Counted from the first letter of the stretch, positions 7,777 through 18,542 are shown. The stretch: 50,446 nucleotides of DNA from Pelagibacteraceae bacterium GOM-A1 (GCA_001704065.1 LHBX01000073.1:1-50446); one strand, 5' to 3'. Notes: a model not told the origin generated them from the letters alone. Made by a program: numbers and translations.

Positions 7777-9608
7777 TCGTGAAAGAAGTTATATATTTTT
7801 TTTGCAACTTTTTCCTCAACTCCATCAACTGATTTTATTTCATCTAAACTAGCTGATTCCACAGCTCTGGCCGAACCAAAATGATTTAATAATGCCCTTT
7901 TTCTGATAGATCCAATACCATCAATCTGATCTAATAATGATTTGCTTATACCTTTTTTTCTCTTTGCTCTGTGAGCACTTATTGCAAATCGATGGGATTC
8001 ATCTCTTAGTCTTTGTAAAAAGAATAATGTTGGATCATTTTTCTCGAATTTGAACTCTCTTCCATTATGAAAAAATGTTTCATTTCCACTATTTCTCATT
8101 TTGCCCTTTGCTATTGCCACAATAGGTATTTCATGTAGACCGAGTTCATTCATCGCTTCTCTAGCTACAGAATATTGACCTTTCCCTCCATCAATTAAAA
8201 CTAAATCAGGGAAAGTTAAATAGTTATCTTTCTCTTGAACTGCTCTTTTAAATCTTCTGTTAAGAACTTCTTTCATCATTCCATAATCATCTTGAGCATT
8301 TTTTTGAATTTTTATATTGAATTTTCTATACCTTTTTTTAACAAACCCTTCATCGCCATAAGTAATTAAAGCGCCCACACTATTTGTACCTTGAATATGG
8401 CTATTATCGTAAACCTCGACTAAATTAATATTAGTTTCAAGATTGAATTTTTTTGATACCGCATCAAAAAGATCTCTATTATTCTGACTCTCATAAAGTT
8501 TTCTATTCAAACTATCTTTTGCATTATTTATTGCTTGATTAATAACTTTTAGTTTTGTCCCTTTTTTTGCAACAGTAATTGTGATTTGTTTACCTTCTTT
8601 TTGTGTAAGTGTTTTTTCAATTAATTCTTTCTCTTTAATTTCATTTGATAAAATTATTGAAGATGGCACACTTTTATTTTCGTAAAATTGAGAGACAAAA
8701 GAATTAATGATATCATTTAGATTTTCTTCTGGATCATGCTTTGGAAAAAAAGCTTGATTGCCCCAATTTTGTTTTGACCTATAAAAAAAAACTTGAATAC
8801 AAGTTTTTCCAGACTCTTTATATCCCGCGATAACATCTGCTTCGACTAAATTTGCTTCATTAATTCTTTGAGAAGATTGGATAATATTTAATGATTTAAT
8901 TCGATCTCTTAGTATTGCTGCTTTTTCAAAGTCTAAATCCTCACTAGCCTTTTCCATTTGATTAGATAAGCTTTTCTGAATTTTTCTAGATTTGCCTGAC
9001 ACAAACTCAATTGCATCATCAACAGTTTGTTTATAATCACTCTCAGTTACGTAACCAACGCAAGGTCCTGAGCACCTTTTAATTTGATAAAGTATGCAGG
9101 GTCTTTCTCTATTTTTGAAAACAGTGTCATCACAAATTCTAAGATGAAATATTTTTTGGATCATTTTTATAGTCCAATTTGCAGATCCAGCTGATGCAAA
9201 TGGTCCAAAATAAAATCCCTCTTTGCCTTTTTTCCCTCTGTGCCTTTTGATTTGTGGCCACTTATCTTTGTCGCCTATAAAAATAAAAGGAAAGGATTTG
9301 TCATCTCTTAGTAAAATATTAAATTTTGGTTTAAACTTTTTAATTAAATTTGCCTCTAAAAGTAAAGCCTCACTTTCATTTGAAGTAGTAGTAATTTCGA
9401 GTCTTTTTGTTTGAGAGAGCATTCTCTCAGTCCTAATGATATGACTTTTCTCTGATACATAACTTTTAAGTCTGTTTGGAAGGTTTTTTGCTTTACCCAC
9501 ATAAAGAATTTCTCCTTTTGAATTTAGCATCCTATAAACACCTGGCAACTTAGGAACCAAGGGCAATTCTTTTTTAATTACTTCTTTACCTATATCAGAG
9601 CTGATCAT
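7773..9608 (-). CDS. uvrC: UvrABC system protein C (excinuclease subunit)
   Basis: Makes both incisions flanking a DNA lesion during nucleotide-excision repair. Domains in order: GIY-YIG nuclease ([20 protein letters not shown]), the Cys cluster [13 protein letters not shown], the UVR domain [14 protein letters not shown] that meets UvrB, the RNase H-like nuclease ([16 protein letters not shown]), and C-terminal tandem HhH ([13 protein letters not shown]). The longest open frame starts at a TTG (9638), but ATG at 9608 removes a short unconserved leader and leaves only a 14-bp overlap with folB, so I use it (611 residues). Confidence 0.95.
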   Translation of the reverse strand: MISSDIGKEVIKKELPLVPKLPGVYRMLNSKGEILYVGKAKNLPNRLKSYVSEKSHIIRTERMLSQTKRLEITTTSNESEALLLEANLIKKFKPKFNILLRDDKSFPFIFIGDKDKWPQIKRHRGKKGKEGFYFGPFASAGSANWTIKMIQKIFHLRICDDTVFKNRERPCILYQIKRCSGPCVGYVTESDYKQTVDDAIEFVSGKSRKIQKSLSNQMEKASEDLDFEKAAILRDRIKSLNIIQSSQRINEANLVEADVIAGYKESGKTCIQVFFYRSKQNWGNQAFFPKHDPEENLNDIINSFVSQFYENKSVPSSIILSNEIKEKELIEKTLTQKEGKQITITVAKKGTKLKVINQAINNAKDSLNRKLYESQNNRDLFDAVSKKFNLETNINLVEVYDNSHIQGTNSVGALITYGDEGFVKKRYRKFNIKIQKNAQDDYGMMKEVLNRRFKRAVQEKDNYLTFPDLVLIDGGKGQYSVAREAMNELGLHEIPIVAIAKGKMRNSGNETFFHNGREFKFEKNDPTLFFLQRLRDESHRFAISAHRAKRKKGISKSLLDQIDGIGSIRKRALLNHFGSARAVESASLDEIKSVDGVEEKVAKKIYNFFHE

Positions 9609-10020
9609 GGCTTCTTTTTTTAGAAATTTGGATCCCAACTGAGCTGCAATCCTTCATTATTTCTAATTTTTCGATTTGAAGAGTAATTTTATCTATTCTT
9701 TTATCTTTGAATAGCTCATCAAAAACATCTTCTGCCAATGTTTCAAGAAAATTGTAATGTTTGTTTTTTACTAGTTTTTTTATTAATCTTACTATTTTAG
9801 CATAGTTAACTATCGATTTAATATCTTTATCATTCGATGGCTGTTTATCTTGATAATTTACTTCTAAATTAAATTTTACTTTTTGAGGCTTTTCTTTTTC
9901 AAAATCAAAATAACCAAGTTTTAAATCTAACACTAATTCTTTTATTAAGACCTTCTTTTCATAGTTAAATAAACTTTTATTTTTATCTATTTTTACAACT
10001 TTGAGATTATTTTTTTTCAT
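9595..10020 (-). CDS. folB: Dihydroneopterin aldolase family protein (FolB-like)
   Basis: A 141-residue protein with the FolB fold pattern: [26 protein letters not shown] resembles the family's start (a strand ending in G followed by E and QKV), then [22 protein letters not shown], where the catalytic-site region YN-LE-LAE is recognisable, and a closing strand [10 protein letters not shown]. FolB converts 7,8-dihydroneopterin to hydroxymethyl-dihydropterin in folate synthesis. It has about 25 extra N-terminal residues. A pteridine-reductase-like SDR two genes upstream supports the folate assignment. Confidence 0.8.
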   Translation of the reverse strand: MKKNNLKVVKIDKNKSLFNYEKKVLIKELVLDLKLGYFDFEKEKPQKVKFNLEVNYQDKQPSNDKDIKSIVNYAKIVRLIKKLVKNKHYNFLETLAEDVFDELFKDKRIDKITLQIEKLEIMKDCSSVGIQISKKRSHDQL

Positions 10021-10022
10021 AT

Positions 10023-11033
10023 TTACATTCTAGATTCTATAAATTTAATAATTTCTGGATGGTAATAACTAAAACAGCTATATTTAACAAGTTGATGGCC
10101 TGCAGCACTCTTTTTCATTTCTTTCTTTAATTTCTTATCAAGAACTACAAATTTTTTTTCACTTGTTAGTTTTTCTTTACCTTCTGGCCAAGCTTCTTCC
10201 CATCCTCCTTTCATTTTCTCTCTAACTTTACAATCTTTTCCATTGACAAAAATTTTTCTATTTGTGTGACCAGGTGTATCAATCCATTTTATACCCGGGA
10301 TATTTCCTAAATCTTTTTTCATCCAGACACTATTGCTACGCCAATCTCCCTCACCATCTACGGGGCTATGAAAAACTAGAGCATCTATTCTTTTAAAACT
10401 TTTCAGTTCGTCAATTTGCATTTTTCTAATTGGAGTGTTTGGATTTCTATCCCAACAATTAGGCATGAAGGAAATAGTTGCATTAAAGTCCTCTGGATAA
10501 AGACCTTTGTGTCTAAGTGTATCAATACCTCCGCAAGACAATCCAGACATAAATATTTGATTTCTTGGAGTTCCTTTTGAAACTAATTCATCAATTATTT
10601 CTTTATTTACATCGACTCTTTTACTTATTCCCCAATTTTCTAAAATACAATCATACCAAGGTTTGTGAAATGCACCTTTGAATTTCCATGCACAACCATA
10701 TCCATCATCTCCACCTGCTTTATGTAACCTTCTATTAAGCATTAAAACCAGTTCTTTACCTTTAATTTTAGTTCCTGATATTTGACCTAAATACTTTGGA
10801 AGAAAATCTTTACATTCTCCCCATTTCTTTTTGACTGTCCATCCTCCTGTATTATAGATCATTATGATTTTATTTTCTGGATTTGGAATATCAGTTCCTT
10901 TTATTACAGTTACTTTTTTTCCATCACTATAAATAAATGCATCTCCCTTTATATCTCCAGATTTACATTCTCTAGCTTCTGCTAAAGAAATTAATGTAAA
11001 AAATATTGAAATTGTAAGTATTAATTTTTTCAT
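10023..11033 (-). CDS. Secreted alpha/beta-hydrolase-like protein, function unknown
   Basis: A 336-residue protein with a cleavable signal peptide (residues 1-20, ending SLAEA), so it is probably periplasmic. A nucleophile elbow G-x-S-x-G is visible as GLSCGG with Ser166; Asp226 (in FHSPVDGEGD) and a C-terminal His (His325 in YYHPEII, or His313) are plausible triad partners. Several cysteines suggest disulfides. The layout is esterase/PHB-depolymerase-like, but I do not recognise a specific family. It overlaps the SDR gene upstream by 4 bp (ATGA) and sits 2 bp from folB, an odd place for a secreted enzyme. Confidence 0.7.
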   Translation of the reverse strand: MKKLILTISIFFTLISLAEARECKSGDIKGDAFIYSDGKKVTVIKGTDIPNPENKIIMIYNTGGWTVKKKWGECKDFLPKYLGQISGTKIKGKELVLMLNRRLHKAGGDDGYGCAWKFKGAFHKPWYDCILENWGISKRVDVNKEIIDELVSKGTPRNQIFMSGLSCGGIDTLRHKGLYPEDFNATISFMPNCWDRNPNTPIRKMQIDELKSFKRIDALVFHSPVDGEGDWRSNSVWMKKDLGNIPGIKWIDTPGHTNRKIFVNGKDCKVREKMKGGWEEAWPEGKEKLTSEKKFVVLDKKLKKEMKKSAAGHQLVKYSCFSYYHPEIIKFIESRM

Positions 11034-11785
11034 TCCTTACCACCCATTATGTCTGGAGTTTGCCAGTTTAAGTTTTGGCCACTATCAATTGCTAAAACTT
11101 GACCGGTAATAGATCTATTTTTAATAAAAAAGTCAACAGCATTGCAGATTTCTTCTACATTTGTCTGTCTTTTAAGAGGTGTTGCCAAGTATTGTTTTTT
11201 AAAATGCTTGTCAGACTGTCTTTTATTTTTAATAGTTGGACCTGGAGCAATTCCATTCACTCTAATATTTGGGGCAAGACTCATGGCGCTAGTTTTGGTT
11301 AAAGTATAAAGACCAGTTTTACTTAATGTATATGAAAAAAAATATGGAGTTAACTTGAATACTCTTTGATCAATTATATTAATAATATTATTGTTTTTGC
11401 CTCTAGCATTTTTAACAAAACCCTTTGATAATAAAGCTGGAGCTTTTAAATTAGCTTTTAAATGGCTTTCCCAACTTTTTGTTGTAAAATTCTCAAGCTT
11501 GTCGTTTTCAAATAATGATGCATTATTAATTAAACAATCAAAATACTTCAATTTTGTTTTTGAAAACTTTAACATTTTCTGAATCTCGTTCTCTTTAGTT
11601 AAATCTGCTTTTACCAGATAAATTTTTGTACCACTTTTATTTAAATCTTTTTTAAGACTCTCTGCCTTGGATTTAGATTTATTATAATGGATAACAATTT
11701 CAATATTAGGTCCAGATAATTTTTTAGCTATTGCAGCCCCCATTCGAGTTGCTGCTCCAGTAATTATTATCTTCCGTGCTTCCAT
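11030..11785 (-). CDS. SDR oxidoreductase resembling pteridine/dihydrofolate reductase (FolM/PTR1-like)
   Basis: A 251-residue classical short-chain dehydrogenase. The nucleotide-binding motif is TGAATRMG, with Arg where most SDRs have Gly, as in NADPH-dependent pteridine reductases; NNAS follows. The active-site region reads [20 protein letters not shown], giving the Tyr-x3-Lys pair in a setting (DQR...P..SYTLSK) typical of PTR1/FolM. Two genes from folB in the same operon, it may reduce dihydrofolate or dihydromonapterin. The SDR call is firm; the substrate is inferred. It overlaps the uvrB end by 19 bp. Confidence 0.8.
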   Translation of the reverse strand: MEARKIIITGAATRMGAAIAKKLSGPNIEIVIHYNKSKSKAESLKKDLNKSGTKIYLVKADLTKENEIQKMLKFSKTKLKYFDCLINNASLFENDKLENFTTKSWESHLKANLKAPALLSKGFVKNARGKNNNIINIIDQRVFKLTPYFFSYTLSKTGLYTLTKTSAMSLAPNIRVNGIAPGPTIKNKRQSDKHFKKQYLATPLKRQTNVEEICNAVDFFIKNRSITGQVLAIDSGQNLNWQTPDIMGGKE

Positions 11786-13941
11786 TTTTTATCTCTTTTT
11801 TTTGTAACTCTTGTACCAGGCATACCTAGTGTTGATCTACCTTTAGGATAAATTTTATTTTTAACATCGTACTGTCTAATTTTAGGGTTTAAAGTAATTT
11901 CTAATTCAGTACTTTGAAGTTTTCTCATCTCATCTCTAATTTTAGCCGCTTCCTCAAATTCCAGATTAGATGCAGCTTCTTTCATTTTTTTATCCAATCC
12001 TTTTAAATGTTTTTTAAGGTTGCCACCAATATTGGAACCTTCACTAATTTTGACGTAATCCTTCTCGTAAACACTTTCTAAAATATCACTTATTTCTTTC
12101 TTTACAGATTTAGCGTCGATTTTATTTTTTTTATTGTACTCTAATTGAATCTTTCTTCTTCTCTCAGTTTCTTTAATTGCTTTCTTTATACTTTTTGTTT
12201 CCTTATCGGCATAAAGAATAACTTTTCCATCTACGTTTCTTGCGGCTCTTCCTATTGTTTGAATTAGTGAAGTTTCTGATCGCAAAAATCCTTCCTTATC
12301 AGCATCTAGTATTCCAACTAATGCACATTCTGGAATATCTAAACCTTCTCTTAATAAATTTATTCCAACTAAAACATCAAATACACCCATTCTAAGATCT
12401 CTCATAATCTCTATTCTCTCAAGTGTATCTATATCAGAATGAAGGTATCTTACTTTTATCCCATTTTCATGAAGATACTCGGTCAAGTCCTCTGCCATTT
12501 TTTTTGTAAGTGTTGTAACCAAAACTCTATAATTATTTTCAACTACTTTTTTACATTCATGCATAAGGTCATCTACTTGATTTTTTGCTGGTCTAATCTC
12601 AACTGGTGGATCTATTAATCCAGTAGGTCTTATTACCTGATCAATAAACTTGCCTTTAGTTTGTTCTAACTCCCACGGTCCAGGAGTTGCTGAAACAAAT
12701 ACAGTTTGTGTTCTCATTAAATCCCACTCTTCAAATTTTAAAGGTCTGTTATCCATGCAAGATGGCAATCTAAAACCGTACTCAGCCAATGTGCTTTTTC
12801 GAGATCTATCTCCCTTAAACATCCCATTAAGTTGGGGAACTGTAACATGAGACTCATCTACAAAAACTAGTGTGTTATCAGGAAAATATTCAAAAAGAGT
12901 AGGTGGTGGCTCTCCTGGTTTTCTACCAGATAAAAATCTTGAATAATTTTCAATTCCTGCACAAGATCCAGTTGCTTCAATCATTTCTAAATCAAATTTA
13001 GTTCTCTCCTCTAATCGTTGCGCCTCTAATAACTTGTTTTCAGCTTTGTGTTTTTTTAAAGTTTCCTCTAATTCTTTTCTTATTTTTATAATTGCTTGTT
13101 CTACAGTTGGTTTAGGAGTGATGTAATGAGAATTAGCATAAACTTTTACTAGACTAAGATCTCTAACCTGATCTCCTGTCAAAGGATCAAATTCCTCAAT
13201 CTTCTCAAGTTTATCACCAAATAAACTTAGTCTCCATGCTCTATCCTCTAGATGAGATGGAAATATTTCTAAATATTCTCCCCTTGCCCTAAATGTTCCT
13301 CTAAAAAAATTTTGATCATTTCTCTTATACTGAAGAGCAACAAGAGATTTTATTATTTGTTCTCTATTATATTCATAGTTTTTCTGAAGAGTTAAAGTCA
13401 TTTTGCTGTAAGCTTCAACTGATCCCAAACCATAAATACAAGAAACACTTGCAACTATTAAAACATCGTCTCTTTCAAGAAGAGATCTTGTTGCCGAGTG
13501 TCTCATTCTATCAATCTGCTCGTTTATAGATGCCTCTTTCTCTATGTACGTATCTGATCTTGGTACGTAAGCTTCTGGAGTGTAATAATCATAGTAAGAT
13601 ACAAAATACTCAACAGCATTATCTGGAAAAAAAGTTTTCATCTCACCGTAAAGTTGAGCTGCCAAAGTTTTATTTGGTGCCAATATTAACGCTGGTCTAT
13701 TCGTAGCTTCTATAACTTTTGCCATTGTAAAAGTTTTTCCAGATCCAGTTACTCCTAATAATACTTGATTAAACTCATTTTTTTTAGCTCCTTGGACAAG
13801 CCTTTTAATTGCATCTGGCTGGTCACCAGCCGGGGTAAAATCTGACTTTATTTTGAATTTTTTTCCACCTTCGAGTTTTCCACCGATTTTTGGGTTTTTA
13901 CTCTGAATGTCTGTAATTAGGTCTTGATATGTATTCTCCAT
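11767..13941 (-). CDS. uvrB: UvrABC system protein B (excinuclease helicase subunit)
   Basis: DNA-damage verification helicase of nucleotide-excision repair. The 724 residues show Walker [13 protein letters not shown], the beta-hairpin region [20 protein letters not shown], the DEAD-like box [10 protein letters not shown], motif [11 protein letters not shown], and a C-terminal UVR domain ([19 protein letters not shown]) that docks with UvrC. First gene of the operon, read from an ATG 36 bp from the divergent aminotransferase. Length is slightly above typical because of the basic C-terminal tail. Confidence 0.98.
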   Translation of the reverse strand: MENTYQDLITDIQSKNPKIGGKLEGGKKFKIKSDFTPAGDQPDAIKRLVQGAKKNEFNQVLLGVTGSGKTFTMAKVIEATNRPALILAPNKTLAAQLYGEMKTFFPDNAVEYFVSYYDYYTPEAYVPRSDTYIEKEASINEQIDRMRHSATRSLLERDDVLIVASVSCIYGLGSVEAYSKMTLTLQKNYEYNREQIIKSLVALQYKRNDQNFFRGTFRARGEYLEIFPSHLEDRAWRLSLFGDKLEKIEEFDPLTGDQVRDLSLVKVYANSHYITPKPTVEQAIIKIRKELEETLKKHKAENKLLEAQRLEERTKFDLEMIEATGSCAGIENYSRFLSGRKPGEPPPTLFEYFPDNTLVFVDESHVTVPQLNGMFKGDRSRKSTLAEYGFRLPSCMDNRPLKFEEWDLMRTQTVFVSATPGPWELEQTKGKFIDQVIRPTGLIDPPVEIRPAKNQVDDLMHECKKVVENNYRVLVTTLTKKMAEDLTEYLHENGIKVRYLHSDIDTLERIEIMRDLRMGVFDVLVGINLLREGLDIPECALVGILDADKEGFLRSETSLIQTIGRAARNVDGKVILYADKETKSIKKAIKETERRRKIQLEYNKKNKIDAKSVKKEISDILESVYEKDYVKISEGSNIGGNLKKHLKGLDKKMKEAASNLEFEEAAKIRDEMRKLQSTELEITLNPKIRQYDVKNKIYPKGRSTLGMPGTRVTKKRDKKWKHGR

Positions 13942-13977
13942 ATATTAAACAACGTAATTGAATAATTTCATAATTCA

Positions 13978-15165
13978 ATGAGCATAATATCTAATAATTT
14001 AAAAAGAATTAAACCATCCCCAACTATTGCAGTTACTCAAAAGGCAAGAGAATTAAGAGCTGCAGGAAAAGATGTAGTTGGACTTGGGGCAGGGGAACCA
14101 GATTTTGATACTCCTATCAATGTTAAAAATGCAGCTATTAAAGCTATAAGAGACGGAGATACAAAGTATACAGCAGTTGATGGAACTCCAGCATTAAAAA
14201 ATGCAATTTTAAAAAAATTTAAAAGAGAAAATAAACTAAATTATAAACTAGATGAAATCACAGTTGGAACTGGAGGGAAACAAGTTCTCTATAACACTTT
14301 TATGGCAACTTTAAATAAAGGAGATGAAGTTATTATTCCTGCTCCATTCTGGGTTTCATATCCGGATATGGTTCTCTTAGCAGGAGGAAAACCAAAAATA
14401 GTAAAATGCGATGAAAAAGATGGATTTAAAATTACACCTGCAAAATTAAAAGCTGCAATTACAAAAAGAACGAAATGGATAATCCTTAACTCACCATCTA
14501 ATCCAACTGGAACTGGATACAGCAAATCAGAAATTCAAAAATTAGCCAAGGTTTTAATCAAAAACAAAAAAGTTCACATTTTGAGCGATGATATTTATGA
14601 GCATGTTAAATATGATAATTTTAAATTCTTTACTATTGCACAAATTTCAAAATTAAAATCTCGAACATTAACAATGAATGGGGTGAGCAAGTCATATGCA
14701 ATGACTGGTTGGAGAATTGGTTATGCAGCTGGACCAAAAGAAATAATTTCTGCAATTAGAAAAATTCAATCTCAGTCAACTTCGAATCCCTCGTCAATTA
14801 GTCAAGCAGCAGCTGTTGAAGCTCTGAATGGAAAACAAGACTTTATTAAGAAAAGAGCAAAGTCATTTAAAGAAAGAAGAGATTTTGTTGTAAAAAGTTT
14901 AAATAATATTGATGGTATTAGCTGTTTAAAACCTAATGGTGCATTTTACGTATTTCCGAATTGTAAAAAACTTTTAAATAAAAGAACTAAACTTAAAAAA
15001 GATACTGATTTTGTCCAAAAGCTTTTAGAAAAACAAAATGTTGCAGCTGTTCAGGGCTCAGCATTTGGTTTAGATGGATATTTTAGAATTTCATATGCGA
15101 CTTCAATGGCAAAACTTAAAATAGCAATGTCTAGAATTAAAAAGTTTTGTGAGGATTTAGGATAA
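13978..15165 (+). CDS. Aspartate aminotransferase family, class I (possibly aspartate/prephenate aminotransferase)
   Basis: A 395-residue PLP enzyme. Visible landmarks: GAGEPDFDTP at the N-terminus, the substrate/PLP motif LNSPSNPTGTGY, DDIYEHVKYD, the Schiff-base lysine in NGVSKSYAMTGWRIGYAAGP, and FRISYATS with the C-terminal carboxylate-binding Arg. These match the subgroup (Rhizobium/Thermus AspC) that often accepts both aspartate and prephenate; which substrates are used here is not decidable. Divergent from uvrB with a 36-bp gap and ending 2 bp from the convergent PsiE-like gene. Confidence 0.9.
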   Translation: MSIISNNLKRIKPSPTIAVTQKARELRAAGKDVVGLGAGEPDFDTPINVKNAAIKAIRDGDTKYTAVDGTPALKNAILKKFKRENKLNYKLDEITVGTGGKQVLYNTFMATLNKGDEVIIPAPFWVSYPDMVLLAGGKPKIVKCDEKDGFKITPAKLKAAITKRTKWIILNSPSNPTGTGYSKSEIQKLAKVLIKNKKVHILSDDIYEHVKYDNFKFFTIAQISKLKSRTLTMNGVSKSYAMTGWRIGYAAGPKEIISAIRKIQSQSTSNPSSISQAAAVEALNGKQDFIKKRAKSFKERRDFVVKSLNNIDGISCLKPNGAFYVFPNCKKLLNKRTKLKKDTDFVQKLLEKQNVAAVQGSAFGLDGYFRISYATSMAKLKIAMSRIKKFCEDLG

Positions 15166-15167
15166 AA

Positions 15168-15542
15168 CTATTTTTTTTTATTTAATCCAATTAGTGAAGA
15201 ATTTCTAAATCTTAAAATTACAATTGCTAAAGCAATTAAAACAATCGCACCAGCTTCATAAAGTAATATCTCTGGATTTAAAGATTTTCCTTGTAAAATA
15301 ATAAATCTAGCGAGTGCTGTTATAGCTATAAATAAAGGTAAAGTAATTTGAATTGATTGGCTTTCCCAAAATACTCTAACCATCGCAAGCACCTCAAGAT
15401 ATAGAAAAAGCAAAAGTAGATCTGCTAAAGTAACTCTTTGCACCAGTATCATCTGATACATCTCTTGCCCAAAAGCAATAACTGTACTAACTAAAATGAT
15501 TACTAATGCTACAAGCTGGATTTGCTTTACAATGTTTTCCAT
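15168..15542 (-). CDS. PsiE-like four-helix inner-membrane protein
   Basis: A 124-residue, very hydrophobic protein with four predicted membrane helices (about residues 8-28, 38-58, 66-85, 92-112). The conserved core LEVLAMVRVFWESQSIQITLP followed by IAITALARFIIL matches the phosphate-starvation-inducible PsiE family. The molecular role of PsiE is unknown. It ends tail to tail with the aminotransferase; the 66-bp gap upstream could hold its own promoter. Whether phosphate controls it here is not visible. Confidence 0.8.
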   Translation of the reverse strand: MENIVKQIQLVALVIILVSTVIAFGQEMYQMILVQRVTLADLLLLFLYLEVLAMVRVFWESQSIQITLPLFIAITALARFIILQGKSLNPEILLYEAGAIVLIALAIVILRFRNSSLIGLNKKK

Positions 15543-15608
15543 TTACATTCTTTTATAATTTATAATAACTTTTTATTCTATACTGAAATAGCTTGTAAAT
15601 TACTGATA

Positions 15609-16628
15609 TTATACTAATCCGAGTCTAACTGCTGATTTTGCTGCTTCTTCGATACACCCTTTTGCTGGCTGAAATTTAAATCCTAACAAATCCTCAGCAT
15701 ACGAAGCATCGGTTTGCATTTGAATTCCTAGGTCAGGGACCATCATTTTTGCACTTGTATCTATATGACTGATTATTTTTATCAAAAAGTTTGGCAAAAC
15801 TCTTTTTGGAAGTTTCTTTGAATATTCAGGTAATGCTTCAGACATAATATTAGAAAAATCTATCATTCTTTTGACCTCTGAGCCAATTATCAGTCGTCTT
15901 CCACCAACATCTGGTCTTGTTAAAGAATTGATGTGAGCTTTTACAACATCCTTCATGTCAGATACCAAGATACTAAAATCAGGAGCGCCTGGATATTTAC
16001 CTTTAAGAAATAATTTTATATAGCTTATTGAAGTTTTTTCTTTTGCATCTAAAGCGTCACCAAAAACACCTCCAGGACATATACATATCAACTTATTTTT
16101 TAAACCTTTATTTTCCATAAATTCCCAAGCAGCTCTTTCAGCTTTTATTTTTGAAACAAAGTAATCATTACAACCATGCCAATTTTCGTCACTCCAATCA
16201 TTTTCACCAAATGTGTATGGATTTGTCCTATTAGGCTTTCTAAACATTGCTACAATTGACGATGTTTTAATTATACGTTCGACCCCCGCATTAACAGCAG
16301 CTTTTAAAACTCTTATGGTCCCATCTTTAGCAGTTGGAACAAGACTTTCACGATCTCTAGAAGTTTTTAAAGGGAAAGGGGAAGCAACGTGCATTACATA
16401 TTTACAACCTTTTAATGCTTCATCCCAACCTTCATCTTTCAAAAGATCTAATTCGACAAATGATAATTTATCAATTGACGCATATTTATTTATGGTTTTT
16501 TTTGTTTGATCAATTAGTTTGGAGTTTCTAACAGTTCCTAAAACCTTATATCCTGAATTTAATAGTTCAATTGCGGTGTGTTTAGCGATCCATCCACTTA
16601 TACCCGTTAACAATACTGTTTCATTCAT
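15609..16628 (-). CDS. Extended SDR, dihydroflavonol-4-reductase-like NAD(P)-dependent oxidoreductase
   Basis: A 339-residue extended short-chain dehydrogenase. The N-terminal Rossmann motif is LLTGISGWIAKH (TG-x2-G-x2-A), VMHVASPF is the typical second landmark, and the catalytic Tyr-x3-Lys is in CNDYFVSKIKAE. Overall pattern is that of dihydroflavonol reductase / aldehyde-reductase-like enzymes; no substrate can be assigned. It starts 1 bp after the trxB stop on the same strand, so the two are co-transcribed. Confidence 0.85.
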   Translation of the reverse strand: MNETVLLTGISGWIAKHTAIELLNSGYKVLGTVRNSKLIDQTKKTINKYASIDKLSFVELDLLKDEGWDEALKGCKYVMHVASPFPLKTSRDRESLVPTAKDGTIRVLKAAVNAGVERIIKTSSIVAMFRKPNRTNPYTFGENDWSDENWHGCNDYFVSKIKAERAAWEFMENKGLKNKLICICPGGVFGDALDAKEKTSISYIKLFLKGKYPGAPDFSILVSDMKDVVKAHINSLTRPDVGGRRLIIGSEVKRMIDFSNIMSEALPEYSKKLPKRVLPNFLIKIISHIDTSAKMMVPDLGIQMQTDASYAEDLLGFKFQPAKGCIEEAAKSAVRLGLV

Positions 16629-17573
16629 CTATTCGGATAAATGTTTTTCAGCTTCTAATGCCGCCATACATCCCATACCAGCTGCTGTAACGGCCTGTCT
16701 AAATATTTTATCTTTTACATCACCAGCAGCAAAAACTCCTGGTATATTTGTTTCTGTGGATTCTGGTTTTGTTATTAAATAACCCTCATTATCCATTTCT
16801 AGTTGATCTTTAAATAATGACGTTGCTGGATCATGTCCTATAGCTATAAACAATCCATCAATTTTTAGTTCGTCTATTTTATTTGTTTTAACATTTTTAA
16901 TTTTTAATCCAGTTACATTTTTAGGATCATTATCCCCAATAACTTCATCAACAACAGAGTCCCAAATTATTTCAATTTTTTTATTTTCCATTAATTTCTT
17001 TTGAAGTAATTTTTCTGCTCTTAGACTATCTCTTCTGTGTATAAGCTGAACTTTTGAGGCAAATTTTGTTAAAAACATAGCTTCCTCAACTGCAGCATTT
17101 CCTCCCCCGACAACAGCAACAGTTTTGTCTTTAAAGAAAAATCCATCACATGTTGCACATGCAGATACACCAAAACCTCTAAAATTTTGTTCAGAGTCTA
17201 TATTCAACCATCTAGCTTGAGCTCCAGTTGAAATAATAATTGAGTCTGCTTCATAAATTTGGCCGCTATCTCCAACAGCTTTAAATGGCTTAGATTTTAA
17301 ATCTACTGATGCAATATGATCTTGTATCATTTCAGTTCCAACAACTTCTGCCTGACCTTTCATTTGATCCATAAGCCACGGCCCTTGTATTACATCTTTA
17401 AATCCAGGGAAATTTTCAACATCAGTTGTAGTTGTTAACTGGCCACCAGGTTCCATACCATGAACTAATATTGGTTTTAACATTGCTCTTGCAGCATAAA
17501 TTGCTGCTGTATATCCAGCGGGACCTGACCCAATTATTAACACTTTTGTGTGTTTAGTTGGATTTTCACTCAT
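16629..17573 (-). CDS. trxB: Thioredoxin reductase
   Basis: NADPH-dependent flavoenzyme that reduces thioredoxin. The 314-residue length is normal. Visible: FAD motif IIGSGPAGYTAAIYAARA, the redox-active pair in CATCDG, NADPH motif VVGGGNAAVEEA, and the second FAD motif GVFAAGDVKD. ATG start, 21 bp from the divergent ELM1-like gene, leaving almost no space for two promoters. Followed immediately by an extended SDR. Confidence 0.97.
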   Translation of the reverse strand: MSENPTKHTKVLIIGSGPAGYTAAIYAARAMLKPILVHGMEPGGQLTTTTDVENFPGFKDVIQGPWLMDQMKGQAEVVGTEMIQDHIASVDLKSKPFKAVGDSGQIYEADSIIISTGAQARWLNIDSEQNFRGFGVSACATCDGFFFKDKTVAVVGGGNAAVEEAMFLTKFASKVQLIHRRDSLRAEKLLQKKLMENKKIEIIWDSVVDEVIGDNDPKNVTGLKIKNVKTNKIDELKIDGLFIAIGHDPATSLFKDQLEMDNEGYLITKPESTETNIPGVFAAGDVKDKIFRQAVTAAGMGCMAALEAEKHLSE

Positions 17574-17594
17574 ATGAAAGCTATATAATGATTA

Positions 17595-18542
17595 ATGACT
17601 AAATTGAAAGGTATATTATTAACAGAAGGTATGCATGGGATGATTAGCCAAGTAGAAGGTTTGGCTAAAGCTTTAGATATAAATTATTCTCACCACACAG
17701 TTGAAACAAAAGGTTTCTGGAAAGTTATACCACCAAAATTCACTCCAATATCCGACTCAGTTTTTAAAAAAATTGAATGCGAAGATGTTGATTTAATAAT
17801 TTCATGTGGGAGAAAAAGTATTATTCCATCATTATTTTTAAAAAAAAATTCAAAGAAAAAAGTATTTAACATTCATATTCAAAACCCAAATATAAAACTA
17901 GATAATTTTGATCTAGTCGTAGTGCCTGAGCACGATAATCTTGATGGACACAATGTATTAAAAACAAAAGGAGCTATTCATTATTTAACAAGTGAAGAAA
18001 TTGAAAAAGATAAAGAATATTTGTTTAGTATTTCAAGCAAATTGAGGGATAAAAATATAATTTCATTAATAATTGGTGGTCCTACCCAGTATTATGATTA
18101 TTCAGACAGAAATATCCAAGAAATTTTTTCAAAAGTAAATTATTTAGTTAAAGAAAATAATCTTAATTTAGTAGTCATCCCTTCTATGAGAACGCCAAAG
18201 GGAACTATAGAACATGCAAAAATATATTTTGGAAATGATCATTTAGTATTAGATGGTGTTGATAAAAAAGCCTATTTAAGTGCTCTTTCACAATCAAAAC
18301 ATTTGGTTATCACTTGCGATTCAAGCTCTATGATTTCAGAGGCAGCTTTAACAGGTAAGCCAATTTATATTGCCACTATTCCACCTAAAAAAAGCGATAA
18401 AAGATTTAAAAATTTTAGAAAATTATTTCAAGAAATGAAAATTGTTAGAGAATTAGGAGAAAAATTAGAAAATTGGAACTATGAAAAATTAGATGAAACG
18501 AATAGAGTAGCAAATATCATTAAAGATAAAATTCAATTATAA
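17595..18542 (+). CDS. ELM1 (mitochondrial fission) family protein, COG3660
   Basis: A 315-residue protein matching the ELM1/COG3660 pattern: N-terminal GMISQVEGLAKALD, the segment FWKVIPPKF, then a central GGP turn (LIIGGPTQYYDY) and the C-terminal ITCDSSSMISEAALTGKPIY, a glycosyltransferase-B-like nucleotide-sugar pocket. Plant ELM1 binds a dynamin; the bacterial role is unknown and a glycosyltransferase-like activity is possible. It overlaps the next gene by one base (TAATG), so the pair is co-translated. Confidence 0.8.
   Translation: MTKLKGILLTEGMHGMISQVEGLAKALDINYSHHTVETKGFWKVIPPKFTPISDSVFKKIECEDVDLIISCGRKSIIPSLFLKKNSKKKVFNIHIQNPNIKLDNFDLVVVPEHDNLDGHNVLKTKGAIHYLTSEEIEKDKEYLFSISSKLRDKNIISLIIGGPTQYYDYSDRNIQEIFSKVNYLVKENNLNLVVIPSMRTPKGTIEHAKIYFGNDHLVLDGVDKKAYLSALSQSKHLVITCDSSSMISEAALTGKPIYIATIPPKKSDKRFKNFRKLFQEMKIVRELGEKLENWNYEKLDETNRVANIIKDKIQL

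Noticed and set aside
9609-9638. TTG start of uvrC giving a 621-residue protein with a 44-bp overlap with folB
   Set aside because: The extra ten residues are basic and unconserved, and ATG at 9608 gives a usual short overlap.
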